Of a stretch of DNA of 64,000 nt, positions 16,732 to 27,300 are shown one piece after another (the stretch's first letter is position 1; the number at the start of each line of letters is the position of its first letter). The translations under genes and the position numbers were made by a program. The notes under the pieces were generated by a model that was not told where the DNA came from, did not search any database, and saw only the letters and a list, made by a program, of their open reading frames with translations. Location of the stretch: positions 5,270,001-5,334,000 of the forward strand of contig CAWJDO010000002.1 in NCBI GenBank assembly GCA_963841635.1. Reading direction: 5' to 3'. Source of the stretch: DASWZN01 sp963841635. Lineage in GTDB: Bacteria; Acidobacteriota; Terriglobia; Bryobacterales; Bryobacteraceae.

Positions 16732-18048
16732 TTAAAGCCGAAAGTCCGCCAAGGCGTCGTCGCCTGCCGTGCCCTCGGCTCCGGCCGGTGCCTCAATCGC
16801 ACCCGGGTCCTCGTCCTTGTCGACCTGAACGCCTCCGAGCAATTCCTGCCACGACGCTCCGGGGTTCTGATCCAGGATCGAAAGCAGGTTGACGAAGGAC
16901 GTCACAGTCGTACGAGGCGTCCGGAAATACGCGTCGCCGATCCGCTTGGCGCAGTGTTCCATGAATGCCGTCAGGCCTTGGTCAGGAAGCAGGTATTTCG
17001 CCTCGTCTCCCCCAGCGAAGACGTGCCGAAGTTTGGTCAGCAGCACATAGAAGTCTTCTTGCGAGAGGTTACTCAACCGTACAACCGGCCCTGTGTAGTC
17101 GACCAAGCCCTGTGTGGCGAAGGTGTTTTCCGCTAAGCGAGACTGAAGCGCGGGGTAGCTGTACAAGCCGCGGCGCGTGTCCAAAAGGAACTCCGGGGTT
17201 CCACTCAAAATGAACACCAGCCCGACCGATATGCCCTGCAGGCTGTCATTCAGAATCCGAAGGATCTGCTCGTAGTTCGCATTACGAGCTTGGGAGTTAG
17301 CCAGCTTGTACAGGTTTACAAGTTCGTCCAAGAGCACCAGCATCCCCTTGAAGCCAGCGTGCCTCACGAACCGCGCCATCAACTTCAGGTGGTCGTAAAT
17401 GGAAGCGTCATCGACGATCGTTCGCACACCGAGGGCGTTCCGTGCGTCTGTCCGGGTGCTGAATTCACCACGGAGCCACCTGACAGCGTCGGATTTGAGT
17501 TGCTCGTTACCGCTGTCGTGGCCCCGCCAATAGGCTGCGATGACTGCGGCGAAATCGTACCCCCCGGTCAACTCGGCCAGATCCTGGAGCCGGTCGTGGA
17601 TGGCATCTTCCGGGCGCGAGTTCTGCTCCCTCGCTTGCCGCAACGCCTCCGTGACAAACCGCTCGACAATGCTCGACATAGCGCCGCTATCTGGCTTCGA
17701 GCGGGTGGACGCGTTGCGCATCAGTTCCGCGTAGAGGGAACGCGCCTGGCCCCCGGAGGCCTGCAATCTGCGGTCGGGAGTGAGATCCGCATGCACCGTT
17801 ACGAGCTTCTTCTCGAGCGCGATCGTCCGGACCAGGTTCAGGAAGAACGTCTTGCCGGACCCGTATTCGCCGATCACGAACCGAATGCCTGAGCCGCCGT
17901 CGGCGACCCGCTCGATATCGTTGAGCAAGGCCTCTACCTCGTGTGCGCGCCCGACTTGGATCAGATGAAGAGCCACGCGCGGGACGACACCCGCCCTCAA
18001 CGACTGCAGCACAGCATCGCGGTCTTTCGGTCGAATCGGTGCGTTCAT
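16732..18048 (-). CDS. sngB: BrxD-like ATP-binding protein (SngB-like)
   Basis: 438 aa from ATG 18048, which overlaps the TGA of the upstream gene (ATGA). The N-terminus LQSLRAGVVPRVALHLIQVGRAHEVEALL and Walker A GEYGSGKT (60-67, followed by FFLNLVRT) are characteristic of the BrxC/BrxD (DUF2791) ATPase family. Walker B is GMLVLLDELVNLYK, and a sensor VFILSGTPEFL follows. The acidic Glu/Asp/Ala tail is probably disordered. It is the middle gene of the TerB-ATPase-helicase operon. BrxD partners a helicase in type 2 BREX, and the Shango ATPase is related. It probably loads or regulates the helicase. Confidence 0.88.
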   Translation of the reverse strand: MNAPIRPKDRDAVLQSLRAGVVPRVALHLIQVGRAHEVEALLNDIERVADGGSGIRFVIGEYGSGKTFFLNLVRTIALEKKLVTVHADLTPDRRLQASGGQARSLYAELMRNASTRSKPDSGAMSSIVERFVTEALRQAREQNSRPEDAIHDRLQDLAELTGGYDFAAVIAAYWRGHDSGNEQLKSDAVRWLRGEFSTRTDARNALGVRTIVDDASIYDHLKLMARFVRHAGFKGMLVLLDELVNLYKLANSQARNANYEQILRILNDSLQGISVGLVFILSGTPEFLLDTRRGLYSYPALQSRLAENTFATQGLVDYTGPVVRLSNLSQEDFYVLLTKLRHVFAGGDEAKYLLPDQGLTAFMEHCAKRIGDAYFRTPRTTVTSFVNLLSILDQNPGASWQELLGGVQVDKDEDPGAIEAPAGAEGTAGDDALADFRL

Positions 18049-21000
18049 GCCGTCACCGTCCTTTCGATTAACTCGATCAGGAGCGCTATATTCACATCCA
18101 AGGGGTCGGCGCCCTCCAGTACCGCCTCGTTGCATGCATCGAAGGCGGCTTCGTTGATCGCCTCGATAGTCCCGTCAAGCAGAAGCCCGCCCGCATCGGC
18201 CGCGTTCTCCAGTTCGTCCCTGCTCCAGGTGGCCTTTGTCACGAGGAGTCGCGCGAACGCGGACGCCTCCGGATTCAGGCCGGGGATGCACCCAGCCTCC
18301 TCAGCGATGGAAGCGGGTGCGGCTTGTTCCTCCACAAAGACCGATGAGAGCAACGCCGACACCGCAGCCGTTTCCCGGAGCTTGGCCTCGATCGCGTCAG
18401 CATTCAGTTGCACCACTTGCTTCGGCTTGACTTGCCGGCGTGGCGGAAGGGCGAAGCCTGATGCCGCTGATTCGGCAGGCTTGACGGTTACGGGTTCAGT
18501 TGCAGCAGCGTGGGCATGGCTGTAGACGTCCTGCGTGTTGAGCCCGAGCATCCGGTACATCTTGCCTAAAGCATCGATTTCTTCGGGCGAAATGCAACCG
18601 TCCGCATTTGCCACGCCGATGAGGAAGTGGCCGATAGCCTCCCGCTGAGAAGCAGCCAAAGCGTCAAGTCGTTTCTTTATCCCGCCCACTCCCGGTCGCT
18701 CTCCAAGCACCCAGCGGAGGTGTGCGTCCAGGCGAAAACGTTCATGCTCCGAAAGGTGGAGGGCCGTCGCCACATGGCTTTCGAGATGCCTTTGCTCCTC
18801 CGCGCTGATCGAACCATCTGCCGCTGCAATCAGAGCCGCGAGGCGGATGAGAAGCGTGGCCGCGGAGTACGCCTGGGTAGGTGCGCTGGCGCCACCGGCC
18901 TTCAGCGGAAACACATACATCTTTGTCTGTGGCCCTGGCACCGGGCCGCCGAAACGAACATCCGGCTCAATGCCGAAGCCTGCGGACGCCAGCACCTGAG
19001 CAAGCGCGACCGCTTCGCGTTTGGCGAAAGCCGACGGCTGGCCGAACGCCGCGAGGCGCAGAAGTTCGTCGCGTTGAAGCAGTGTGCCGGTCCCCGCCAC
19101 TGACGCCAGCCTATCCCGAAGCTGCCGCACATGGGAAGCCTGCGATTGCGAAACGAGGACTGGGGGCAAGAGCGCGAGGCCCGCCACGTCCTTCGCACCG
19201 GTGGGATTCCGCCCAACATACCGGCTGTACGAATCGAGTTCCTGACAGCATTCCTCGGCCAGCGCCCGGAGCTGGCCCGCGGGCTCCTTGAGAACGGTGA
19301 CATCGGGGAGCCCCGTTTCAGCGACAACGGAGTTGGCGAATGATGCGCTCGCAGGGCGGTACTCGAGCCGAAGCAGCGTCTTGTTCGGCTTGAGGACTAC
19401 CCCGGCGCCGAACCGGTCGCGGTACCGCGCATCGAAAAGCTCATCGAAGTATTCGCGGCATCTGAGGAACGGAGTGTGCCGGGGGAAAATCGGATCTGCA
19501 ATGGCCCAGGTACGTGCCCAAGCAGCAGGGACCGCCTTGCCGTCGCGGGCCATCAGCCCCAGGCCCATCTTCAACCTTGCTGGTATCGTGTATGTCTTAG
19601 CTGGTATCTCCGGCGGAGGAGCATCGACGTCCGGGATCCCTCGAGCAGCTTCCACCATTTCAAGAAAGTCGGTGGTGTAGTTTCGGAACGAGTTATTGGC
19701 GCCGTAAATGGACAGCAGGCGTCTCACCTCTGCGAGTATCAAAGCGTAGTCGTCACCTCGCACGCCCTTTGCTCCACAGTCGTGCAGAATCCGTCGCTCG
19801 AGTCCATAGAAATACAGAAACACAAAGCTGATGGGCGCATCCGGAGCGCGGCGGCCGCCCGCGTGCCACTCCAGACACGCGAAACGCGCAGGCGCAGAGA
19901 TGTCGCTGTAACTTGGCCAATATGGAATGGACTCGGGATTGAAGCCTGCCGACGACGGCGCCACCGGCAGTGAAGGATCGATGAGGGCGGGTTCGGGTCT
20001 ACCCCCACACAACGCGGAGAGTCCTCTTCCAAAGTAGACAACTCCCGGAATCTGGAACCCTGCGACTGCGACCGTCTCGCCCGGTGCCATCCATCGCGGC
20101 GTTTCTGCAGCAGGAGCGGGCCTCGGCGACGGTGCCGCAGTGGGTTGCACAGAGACCCGGGCCACGAGCGCACGCGGTGGTAGAGGCGGGGGCGCTGGGG
20201 CCGTCGCTGGCGCCGGAACGTAAGGAGGCACGACCTGTGGGGCCGCCGCGGGTGCAGCGAGGGATCGGGCGGCGGAGGCGAAGAATTTCGCCTGCTGGAG
20301 GCTTGAAACCAGGACGCCCAGACGGTATTGACCCGCTCTCAGCGTCACGAGGGCATAGCGGACAATCGGGATTGCGGGGTTGTCGCGATATCGCCGGTCG
20401 GGGCCACCATCGCGTTTTGCGTGCAGCCAGGTCTGACCTACCGTGGCGCTGTCTCCGGGCACCAATCCTGTCTCTGCAACATCTACGGTTCGCGTGTCCA
20501 CTGCCAAGTCCGCGTACGGAATTGAGCAGTATATGCCCTTTGTGTGGACAAGGACCTGGTCCGGAAAGAAATGAAACGATTGGTAACCCATCGCGATTCC
20601 GGGGATGAGAACATTCGCTCGAATCCACGGAGTCTGGGGTGCTCCCACTACTGCTCGGCCACGAGCCGCCGCGAAGAACTGCGAATCAGGATCGACATAC
20701 CAAACCGTCCTGGCCTGAGAGAGCGCGACCACTCCATCCTGAATGGCCCGGAATGCGGATTGCCGGGCCGGATCCAGCCGATAATCAATGAGCGTCTGTC
20801 GGCTCCTGCGACAGTTGTGGTTCAGAATGATCGAGACGATGACACTGGCGAAGAACACCACGAAAGCAAATGGCGACGATCCAGCCAATAGGAGCAGGAG
20901 GACGGTGACAGAACCTAGTGCTATAGCCCAACGCGCTACGTTCCGCCGTGCCGCGCGGGCATTGATCCCGAAGACGAATCCGTTGCTGCTGAGGGTACAG

Positions 21001-21083
21001 CCCGTAGCCCGTTCAAAGTACGATGACGAGTCGGTCTCTACCGTGACCACGATCTCGGATACTAATGGCGAGGTCTGAGGCAC
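18045..21083 (-). CDS. sngA: TerB-domain membrane protein (SngA-like)
   Basis: 1012 aa from GTG 21083; an upstream frame extends to 21197 but is Arg/Ser-rich and unlikely. Two membrane helices lie near residues 50-90 (WAIALGSVTVLLLLLAGSS, FAFVVFFASVIVSIIL). A Pro/Ala-rich linker follows, then a TerB_N-type domain (PARFACLEWHAGG...FLYFYGLERRILHD). Next is a TerB core (LIRLAALIAAADGSISAEEQRHLESHV...FLIGVANADGCISPEEIDALGKMYRMLGL), with two acidic metal-binding-like loops, and a TerB_C-type end. TerB proteins act at the membrane in stress and defence systems. It is the first gene of the Shango-like trio. Confidence 0.82.
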   Translation of the reverse strand: MPQTSPLVSEIVVTVETDSSSYFERATGCTLSSNGFVFGINARAARRNVARWAIALGSVTVLLLLLAGSSPFAFVVFFASVIVSIILNHNCRRSRQTLIDYRLDPARQSAFRAIQDGVVALSQARTVWYVDPDSQFFAAARGRAVVGAPQTPWIRANVLIPGIAMGYQSFHFFPDQVLVHTKGIYCSIPYADLAVDTRTVDVAETGLVPGDSATVGQTWLHAKRDGGPDRRYRDNPAIPIVRYALVTLRAGQYRLGVLVSSLQQAKFFASAARSLAAPAAAPQVVPPYVPAPATAPAPPPLPPRALVARVSVQPTAAPSPRPAPAAETPRWMAPGETVAVAGFQIPGVVYFGRGLSALCGGRPEPALIDPSLPVAPSSAGFNPESIPYWPSYSDISAPARFACLEWHAGGRRAPDAPISFVFLYFYGLERRILHDCGAKGVRGDDYALILAEVRRLLSIYGANNSFRNYTTDFLEMVEAARGIPDVDAPPPEIPAKTYTIPARLKMGLGLMARDGKAVPAAWARTWAIADPIFPRHTPFLRCREYFDELFDARYRDRFGAGVVLKPNKTLLRLEYRPASASFANSVVAETGLPDVTVLKEPAGQLRALAEECCQELDSYSRYVGRNPTGAKDVAGLALLPPVLVSQSQASHVRQLRDRLASVAGTGTLLQRDELLRLAAFGQPSAFAKREAVALAQVLASAGFGIEPDVRFGGPVPGPQTKMYVFPLKAGGASAPTQAYSAATLLIRLAALIAAADGSISAEEQRHLESHVATALHLSEHERFRLDAHLRWVLGERPGVGGIKKRLDALAASQREAIGHFLIGVANADGCISPEEIDALGKMYRMLGLNTQDVYSHAHAAATEPVTVKPAESAASGFALPPRRQVKPKQVVQLNADAIEAKLRETAAVSALLSSVFVEEQAAPASIAEEAGCIPGLNPEASAFARLLVTKATWSRDELENAADAGGLLLDGTIEAINEAAFDACNEAVLEGADPLDVNIALLIELIERTVTA

Positions 21084-21303
21084 AAGGACATATACTATAC
21101 CCACCAGCCCTCGTCTGCGCGGGCTGGACTGGCCGCTCCTTCTACCATTCCACTGGGAGTCACGACTCTCTTTCGGCTCCCACCGCCCGAATCGCAATCA
21201 GGCGAATCCCGCAATAGGCGCGTTGGCGAAGACGGCAAAAGACGAGACGTACGAGTTCAACGGGTAAACCCATTGGGAAAAGTGGATCCAGCTTCGGTTG
21301 TGC

Positions 21304-21332
21304 TTGCGAATAGATGGGCAAAGCAGTAGTAT
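21304..21332 (+). promoter_or_regulatory. Candidate promoter of the AddB-like operon
   Basis: TTGCGA (21304-21309), a 17-bp spacer, then TAGTAT (21327-21332); the ATG at 21362 is 29 nt downstream. It lies in the 278-bp divergent region between the Shango-like and AddB-like operons. Confidence 0.45.
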
Positions 21333-21361
21333 CAGGTCTGCATATTTCGCACTCGGGAATT

Positions 21362-24067
21362 ATGTCGGAGTATTGGACGGCTCTCGAAAGCGGTACAACG
21401 CTGGTCAGCGCGAACACACGGTTCGCTCGTGACTGGCGGCGTGCCTTCGATCTGCGCATGCGGAATTCCGGGAAACTGTCCTGGGCTGCCGCCGATATTC
21501 TCGACTTGAACGCCTGGATCCGGCGCACATGGGATACCGCGGTAGAGCATGGCGTCGCTCCGGCCGCGGCTCTGCTGAGGCCGGTGCAGGAGCAACTGGT
21601 TTGGGAGCAAATCATCGAACAGTCCGTGGAGGGCCGTGGGTTGCTGCAAGTTCCCGCTACGGCCGCAGCCGCATCAGAGGTATTCGGACTGACAGCAGCG
21701 TGGCGGGTCCCGCTCTCGCAAATCGATTGCACCGGTTTTGAGGATGCCGCCGCTTTCGCCGACTGGGCACACAGCTTCGAAGAGACGCTGGCGGCGCGGG
21801 GGTGGATATCGGCTGCTCAGATCCCGGACGTGCTCGTCTGTCTGACGGAGACACGAGCCATCCGCGCCCCGGAAGTACTGCTGCACGCCGGCTTTGACGA
21901 ACTGACCCCGCTACAGCAGCGACTTTTCGCCGCTCTGGCGGAAGCAGGCTGCCGCGTCGAGGCCGTTCCAGCCTCGGTGCGAGAATGCCAGCGGCGTGTG
22001 CGCACCGGAACTCCCGATGCGGCAGCGGAGATCGGGGCAGCTGCGGCGTGGGCGCGAGAAACGCTGACGAGCCGCCCCAGCGCGCGAATCGGCGTCGTCA
22101 TTCCAGACTTACAGAACCGCAGAGCGCTCGTCGAGCGCGTATTCGAGGACGCGCTGCACCCCTCCTGCGACCCCGTGCCTTGCGGCGGCCGGCCAGTCTT
22201 TCACATTTCGGCTGGCCAGCCGCTAATCGATGTGCCCATGGTCGCGGCGGCGTTTCAGACGCTCGAGCTGGGGCTCCGGACCATATCGGCCTCGACGGCA
22301 GGCATGCTGATGCGATCGCCGTACCTGGCGGACTCGGAGGCCGAGCGCGGGGCGCGTTCCATGCTGGACGCGGAACTGCGGAGGCGCGGCTTTGCCGAGA
22401 TGACGGCCCGCGACCTGCTGCGGTTGGCGTCGCGCACGGAAGGCAGCGGTGCGCCGCGCGGCTATGCGTGTCCCTCTTTGGCGCGATTGTTCCGCGCCTG
22501 GCGCCGCGCCCTGGTCCTGTTACCGGAGAGACAGCCGCCCTCAGGGTGGAGCCGGACTCTCTCGAGGCTGCTGCGGCTGAGCGGCTGGCCTGGTGCCCGA
22601 ACGCTCGACAGCGCCGAATACCAGGCTCTCCGAAGCTGGAACGAACTGCTCTCGGAATTCGCGGCGCTGGATCTGGTTTCCCCGCCTGTCTGCTACTCCG
22701 ATGCGGTCGGGCGTCTGCGGCGTCTCGCGGCCGACACTCCATACGGACCGGCAGACGAGGACGCTCCGGTGCAGATCATGGGCGTGCTGGAATCCGCCGG
22801 CTCGGAATTCGACGCACTTTGGATCGCCGGCCTGGAGGACCGCGCCTGGCCCGCTCCGCCGTCTCCGAGTCCGTTCCTACCTCCCCCGTTGCAGCGCGAT
22901 CTCGGATTACCGCATTCCTCGTCGGCGCGCGAATTGGCCTTCGCGCGCAGGACCCTAAGCCGCCTCCTGGGCTCTGCTCCGGATGTAATTGCGAGCTATC
23001 CGCGCAGGGAAGAGGACACGGACCTGCGGCCAAGCCCGTTGATCCTTGAGCTCGAGGAAGTTCCGGGACCGTCGCCCAGCCCTTCGATTGCAGCGATCCT
23101 AAGCTCTAACGGCAATATTCCGGAGCGGTTTGAGGATCGCATTGGCCCAACTGTCGAGCCGGGCGCGCTGTCGCGTGGTGGCATGTCCATCCTGGAGCGC
23201 CAGGCAGCCTGCCCGTTCGGAGCGTTCGCCCAGTTTCGCCTTGAGGCTAAGCCTCTGGAGGAGCCCGCGCTGGGTCTGAGCCCACAAGAGCGCGGCATGC
23301 TGATGCACGCGGCGCTGGAGAATTTTTGGGCGGAGATGCGCACGCGCGACGCGCTGGTTGCGTGCCCGGCGGAACAGCGGGCGGAAGCAGTCCGGACAGC
23401 CGCGGCAGCCGCCATCGAAAGCAAGGTCCGGGGGCGGGCCGTCGCCCGTTCCAGCCGACTCACTCAGCTCGAGCAGCTCCGTCTGGAGCGCATCTTGAAT
23501 GCGTGGCTCGACAAAGAATCTTTGCGCGGTCCTTTTACGGTCAAGCAGCGCGAGGAACCCGGCCTTGTTGAGGCGGGTGGGCTGACTGCCGAGGTTCGCG
23601 TGGATCGCGTGGACCAACTGCCCGACGGCCGAGAGATCATCATTGACTACAAGACATCCCTGTCGAGTCCCACGGAATGGGAAGGCGACCGCCCGGACGC
23701 TCCGCAATTGCCTCTTTACGCGGCCAATCACCGCGCGCCTCTCGCCGCGGTCTTGTTCGCTCAGGTGGTCCCTGGAGACCTTGGCTTCAAGGGCTTGGGG
23801 GAGAACGCCGGCGTCGCTGGAACCGAGTACGCCACTTCCCGGACCGGAAGAGCGGCCGGTGGCAGCCTGGCGGACCACGTCGCCGACTGGCGACGCACGC
23901 TCGATGCTCTGGGCGCTGCTTTCTGCGCGGGATTCGCGGAGGCATCTCCCAAACGGGCGGAAAACTGCCGGTCATGCGGGTTCCCGGCTTTATGCCGTAT
24001 CGCCGACCTCGGCGTTTCTGGCGACGATGATGCCGACCGCGACTCTGCCTTCGGAGGAGACGAGTGA
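21362..24067 (+). CDS. AddB-like PD-(D/E)XK nuclease (probable DNA repair protein)
   Basis: 901 aa from ATG 21362 (GGGA just upstream). The N-terminal half is a degenerate UvrD-like fold (VQIMGVLESAGSEFDALWIAGLEDRAWP is the motif V-VI-like region). The C-terminal nuclease has EVRVDRVDQLPDGREIIIDYKTS, with Asp and the Asp-Tyr-Lys core. The cysteines of an AddB-type iron-sulfur cluster flank it: ERQAACPFGAF, and NCRSCGFPALC near the end. This matches the AddB-like family annotated as probable DNA repair protein (TIGR03623), which pairs with an AddA/UvrD partner. The likely role is end resection with the next gene. It is the first gene of a five-gene operon transcribed away from the Shango-like genes. 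Confidence 0.85.
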   Translation: MSEYWTALESGTTLVSANTRFARDWRRAFDLRMRNSGKLSWAAADILDLNAWIRRTWDTAVEHGVAPAAALLRPVQEQLVWEQIIEQSVEGRGLLQVPATAAAASEVFGLTAAWRVPLSQIDCTGFEDAAAFADWAHSFEETLAARGWISAAQIPDVLVCLTETRAIRAPEVLLHAGFDELTPLQQRLFAALAEAGCRVEAVPASVRECQRRVRTGTPDAAAEIGAAAAWARETLTSRPSARIGVVIPDLQNRRALVERVFEDALHPSCDPVPCGGRPVFHISAGQPLIDVPMVAAAFQTLELGLRTISASTAGMLMRSPYLADSEAERGARSMLDAELRRRGFAEMTARDLLRLASRTEGSGAPRGYACPSLARLFRAWRRALVLLPERQPPSGWSRTLSRLLRLSGWPGARTLDSAEYQALRSWNELLSEFAALDLVSPPVCYSDAVGRLRRLAADTPYGPADEDAPVQIMGVLESAGSEFDALWIAGLEDRAWPAPPSPSPFLPPPLQRDLGLPHSSSARELAFARRTLSRLLGSAPDVIASYPRREEDTDLRPSPLILELEEVPGPSPSPSIAAILSSNGNIPERFEDRIGPTVEPGALSRGGMSILERQAACPFGAFAQFRLEAKPLEEPALGLSPQERGMLMHAALENFWAEMRTRDALVACPAEQRAEAVRTAAAAAIESKVRGRAVARSSRLTQLEQLRLERILNAWLDKESLRGPFTVKQREEPGLVEAGGLTAEVRVDRVDQLPDGREIIIDYKTSLSSPTEWEGDRPDAPQLPLYAANHRAPLAAVLFAQVVPGDLGFKGLGENAGVAGTEYATSRTGRAAGGSLADHVADWRRTLDALGAAFCAGFAEASPKRAENCRSCGFPALCRIADLGVSGDDDADRDSAFGGDE

Positions 24068-24335
24068 GGCTTGCGGCTCGCAGGGCCATCCCGCACGATC
24101 CCGGACACCGCGGGCTCGACCTTGCGCTCGGATACACCGGCATGCGCGGGGTGCGAACTCCCGACATCTGTGGATTTCCGGCGGGCTATTGCTGCGGCGG
24201 CAGCGCGGCCGTTCCGCAGGCTCCGTCGCAAAGGGTGTTCTTCCCTAACGGGCATGTCCAGACCGTGGCGTGCGTCGAACGCCGGTTGGACCGGCTTCTC
24301 GACTCATCGATTCAGGAGCGACGGAGATAGGAGCG

Positions 24336-27300
24336 ATGTCCAGCACAGGCCTTGCGCAAATCAAGTCGGATGAAGCTGCCCGGCAGCGCGCGCTCGATCC
24401 CTCCGCCTCATTCCTCGTACAGGCCCCGGCAGGTTCGGGAAAGACCGAACTGCTGATCCAGCGGTACCTGGCGCTCCTGGCTCAAGTCCGCGAGCCCGAG
24501 GCTGTGGTTGCCATCACCTTTACTCGCAAGGCCGCTGGGGAGATGCAGGCCCGCATCCTCCAGGCGCTGGCGCGTGCGGAGGGTGGCGAAGCACCAGAGA
24601 AGCCTTACGAGCGCGTGTCCCACGAGTGGGCCATGCGCGCCCTCGAACAGGACCGCCGCCGTGGCTGGGACCTGCGCGCGCATCCGTCCAGACTGCGCAT
24701 CCAGACCATCGACTCCCTCTGCGCCGCCATCACGAAGCAGATGCCGTGGCTGGCGCGTCTCGGCGCGCAGCCCGCTGTGACCGAGGGCCCTGACCCGCAC
24801 TATGTTGAGGCGTCGAATCGCACGCTTGCGCTTGTCGAGGCGGACGGACCATGGCGCGCCGCCATTGAAGCCGTGCTCGCGCACCTGGACAACAATGTTC
24901 CCCACACGGGCAAGCTGATCGTGCATATGCTCCGGTTCCGTGACCACTGGCTGCCGCTGGCGGCAAGCGGATCTGAGCGCCGCGTTGAACTCGAGAGTGC
25001 CATGCAGAAGGCGCTCGAAGATGGACTTGCCTTTGCGGCGGAGTTGTTTCCGGATTCTCTGCGACCACTGACCCTCGAACTGGCGGCGTTCGCGGCCTCC
25101 AATGTCGCCCCCGACCATCCGTTGCGGGCCTGTGCAGGCTTGACACAATGGCCGCGGTCGATGGCTGCAGACCGCTCGGTGTGGGACGCAATCTGCTATT
25201 TCCTGCTGACATCCGAGGGAAAGGCGTTCCGGAAGGACACCGATAAGAGACTCGGCTTCCCCTCGCCGACGACAGCGAGCGGCGCTGCCCAGAAGAAACT
25301 CTATCGCGACCAGAAGGAGCGCGCGCGTGGGTTGCTCCAGGCGCTCGAGCCGAACCAGCGACTGCGGGAGGCGCTGCGTCTGGTGACCAAGCTGCCGCCA
25401 GCCCGCTATAGCGATGCCCAGTGGGAGGTCATGGATGCGCTCTTCGCGGTACTGAAACTGTCCGTGGCAAATTTGCGGCTTGTCTTCCGCGAGAAGGGCG
25501 AAGTGGATTTCTGCGAGGTCGCCTCTTCGGCCCGCGTAGCGCTGGGAGAAGCGGCAGCGCCCAGTGATCTTGCGCTGGGTCTCGACGCCCGCCTCGAGCA
25601 TCTGCTGGTCGACGAGTTTCAGGACACTTCTGTGGCCCAGTTCGAGCTGCTAGAGAAGCTCACCGCCGGATGGGAGCGGGGCGACGGGCGCACCGTCTTT
25701 CTGGTAGGCGATCCCATGCAGTCGATCTACCGCTTCCGCCAGGCCGAGGTCGGCCTATTCCTCGGGGTTGTGGGCGGTACCGTAGGCGAAGTCTCCCCCG
25801 AGTTCCTTGAGCTCAATGCGAACCATCGCTCGCAAGCGGGGATTGTCCTATGGATCAACACGGTCTTTGAACGGATTTTTTCGAACGTTCGCGATATCAC
25901 GACGGGTGCGATGACGTATGCTGCCTCGACGCCGCAGAAGCCGGAGGAGTCGGGCGAGGCAGTCTGCGTGCACGCGCTGCGTAAGGGTGAGGATAAGGCC
26001 GAAGCCGCGCTGGTGGTGGACCTCGTGCGCCAGGCTAGGAAGGCCGATCCTTCCGGCACCATCGCGGTTCTCGTCCGCGCGCGCTCCCACCTGGCGGCCA
26101 TCGTTCCCGCGTTGAAGCGCGCTAGCCTGACCTTCCGCTCGATCGAGATCGACCGTCTGAGCAACCGGAGCGTGGTGCGCGATCTTCTGTCCCTCACGCG
26201 GGCGATGCTTCACTTCGGCGATCGGCCGGCATGGCTCTCGATCCTGCGCGCCCCCTGGTGCGGCCTGGACCTCCGGGATTTGTACGCGCTCGTGAAGGGC
26301 CGCCCGGAAGCAGCAGTGTGGGACCTCATGGCTGAAGACCGGCCGGGTGTCTCGCCGGAGGGTCAACGCCGGATCCGAGGTGTGCGCGGGGTTCTCTCGA
26401 GAGCGTTCGGCGAACGCGGGCGGCTGCGTCTCCGCCGTTGGGTCGAGCGGACCTGGTGGGCGCTAGGCGGTCCCGCCTGTGTCGGACCGGAGGGCCAGCA
26501 GGATGCTGCTGATTTCCTCGACCTGCTCGAAAAGGACGAGCGCGCTGCCGATCTGCCGGATTTTGACGGCTTTCGCAGGCAGGTGGATGAGTTGTACGCC
26601 CGACCTGACCCGAGTGCGGACGGCACGCTTGAGCTTATGACGATCCACAAGGCGAAGGGTCTGCAATTCGACACCGTGATCGTGCCCGGCTTGAGCCGGC
26701 TGCCTCGCCCCGATGAACCGGCTCTGCTGCTATTGGCCGAACGACCGCGGCTAGGTGGCGTAGACCGCTTGCTCGCCAGTATTCGCGAGACTGGCATGGA
26801 CCAGGATCCCGTGTACGGATACCTGCGCGAACTGGAACGCGCAAAATCGGCGAACGAGAACATCCGCCTGCTGTACGTCGCTTGCACTCGAGCACGGCGG
26901 CGACTGCATCTCCTCGGCTATGCCGTCCGGGACGCCGCCGGTGAGGTAAAGCCCGGCGCAGGCTCTCTGTTGGAGCGGCTCTGGCCCGGATTCAGCGATG
27001 TGGAGAGACAGAAGTTCATCAACGCGGCATCCACGGCGGTAACCTATGCGCCGGGTGAGGAGCTATCGAATACCGTCCTGATGCGGTTGCCCCTGGACTG
27101 GGCCGCCCCGGAACTTCCCGAGGCGCTTCCGCTGCGCGCCGCGCCTCCCGTGGACAGAGAGCGCCCCAGCTACCTATGGGTCGGCGACACGTTGCGCCAC
27201 GTGGGCACGGTCGTTCACGCCGCACTCCGGCGCATTGGCGAAGACGGCGCGGAGAACTGGGATACGGAGCGTATTCGGGCAGGGCGGGAAACGTATCGCC

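Noticed and set aside
21985..23049. 354-codon plus-strand frame inside the AddB-like gene
   Set aside because: Arg/Ala/Pro-rich out-of-frame shadow of the AddB-like nuclease.
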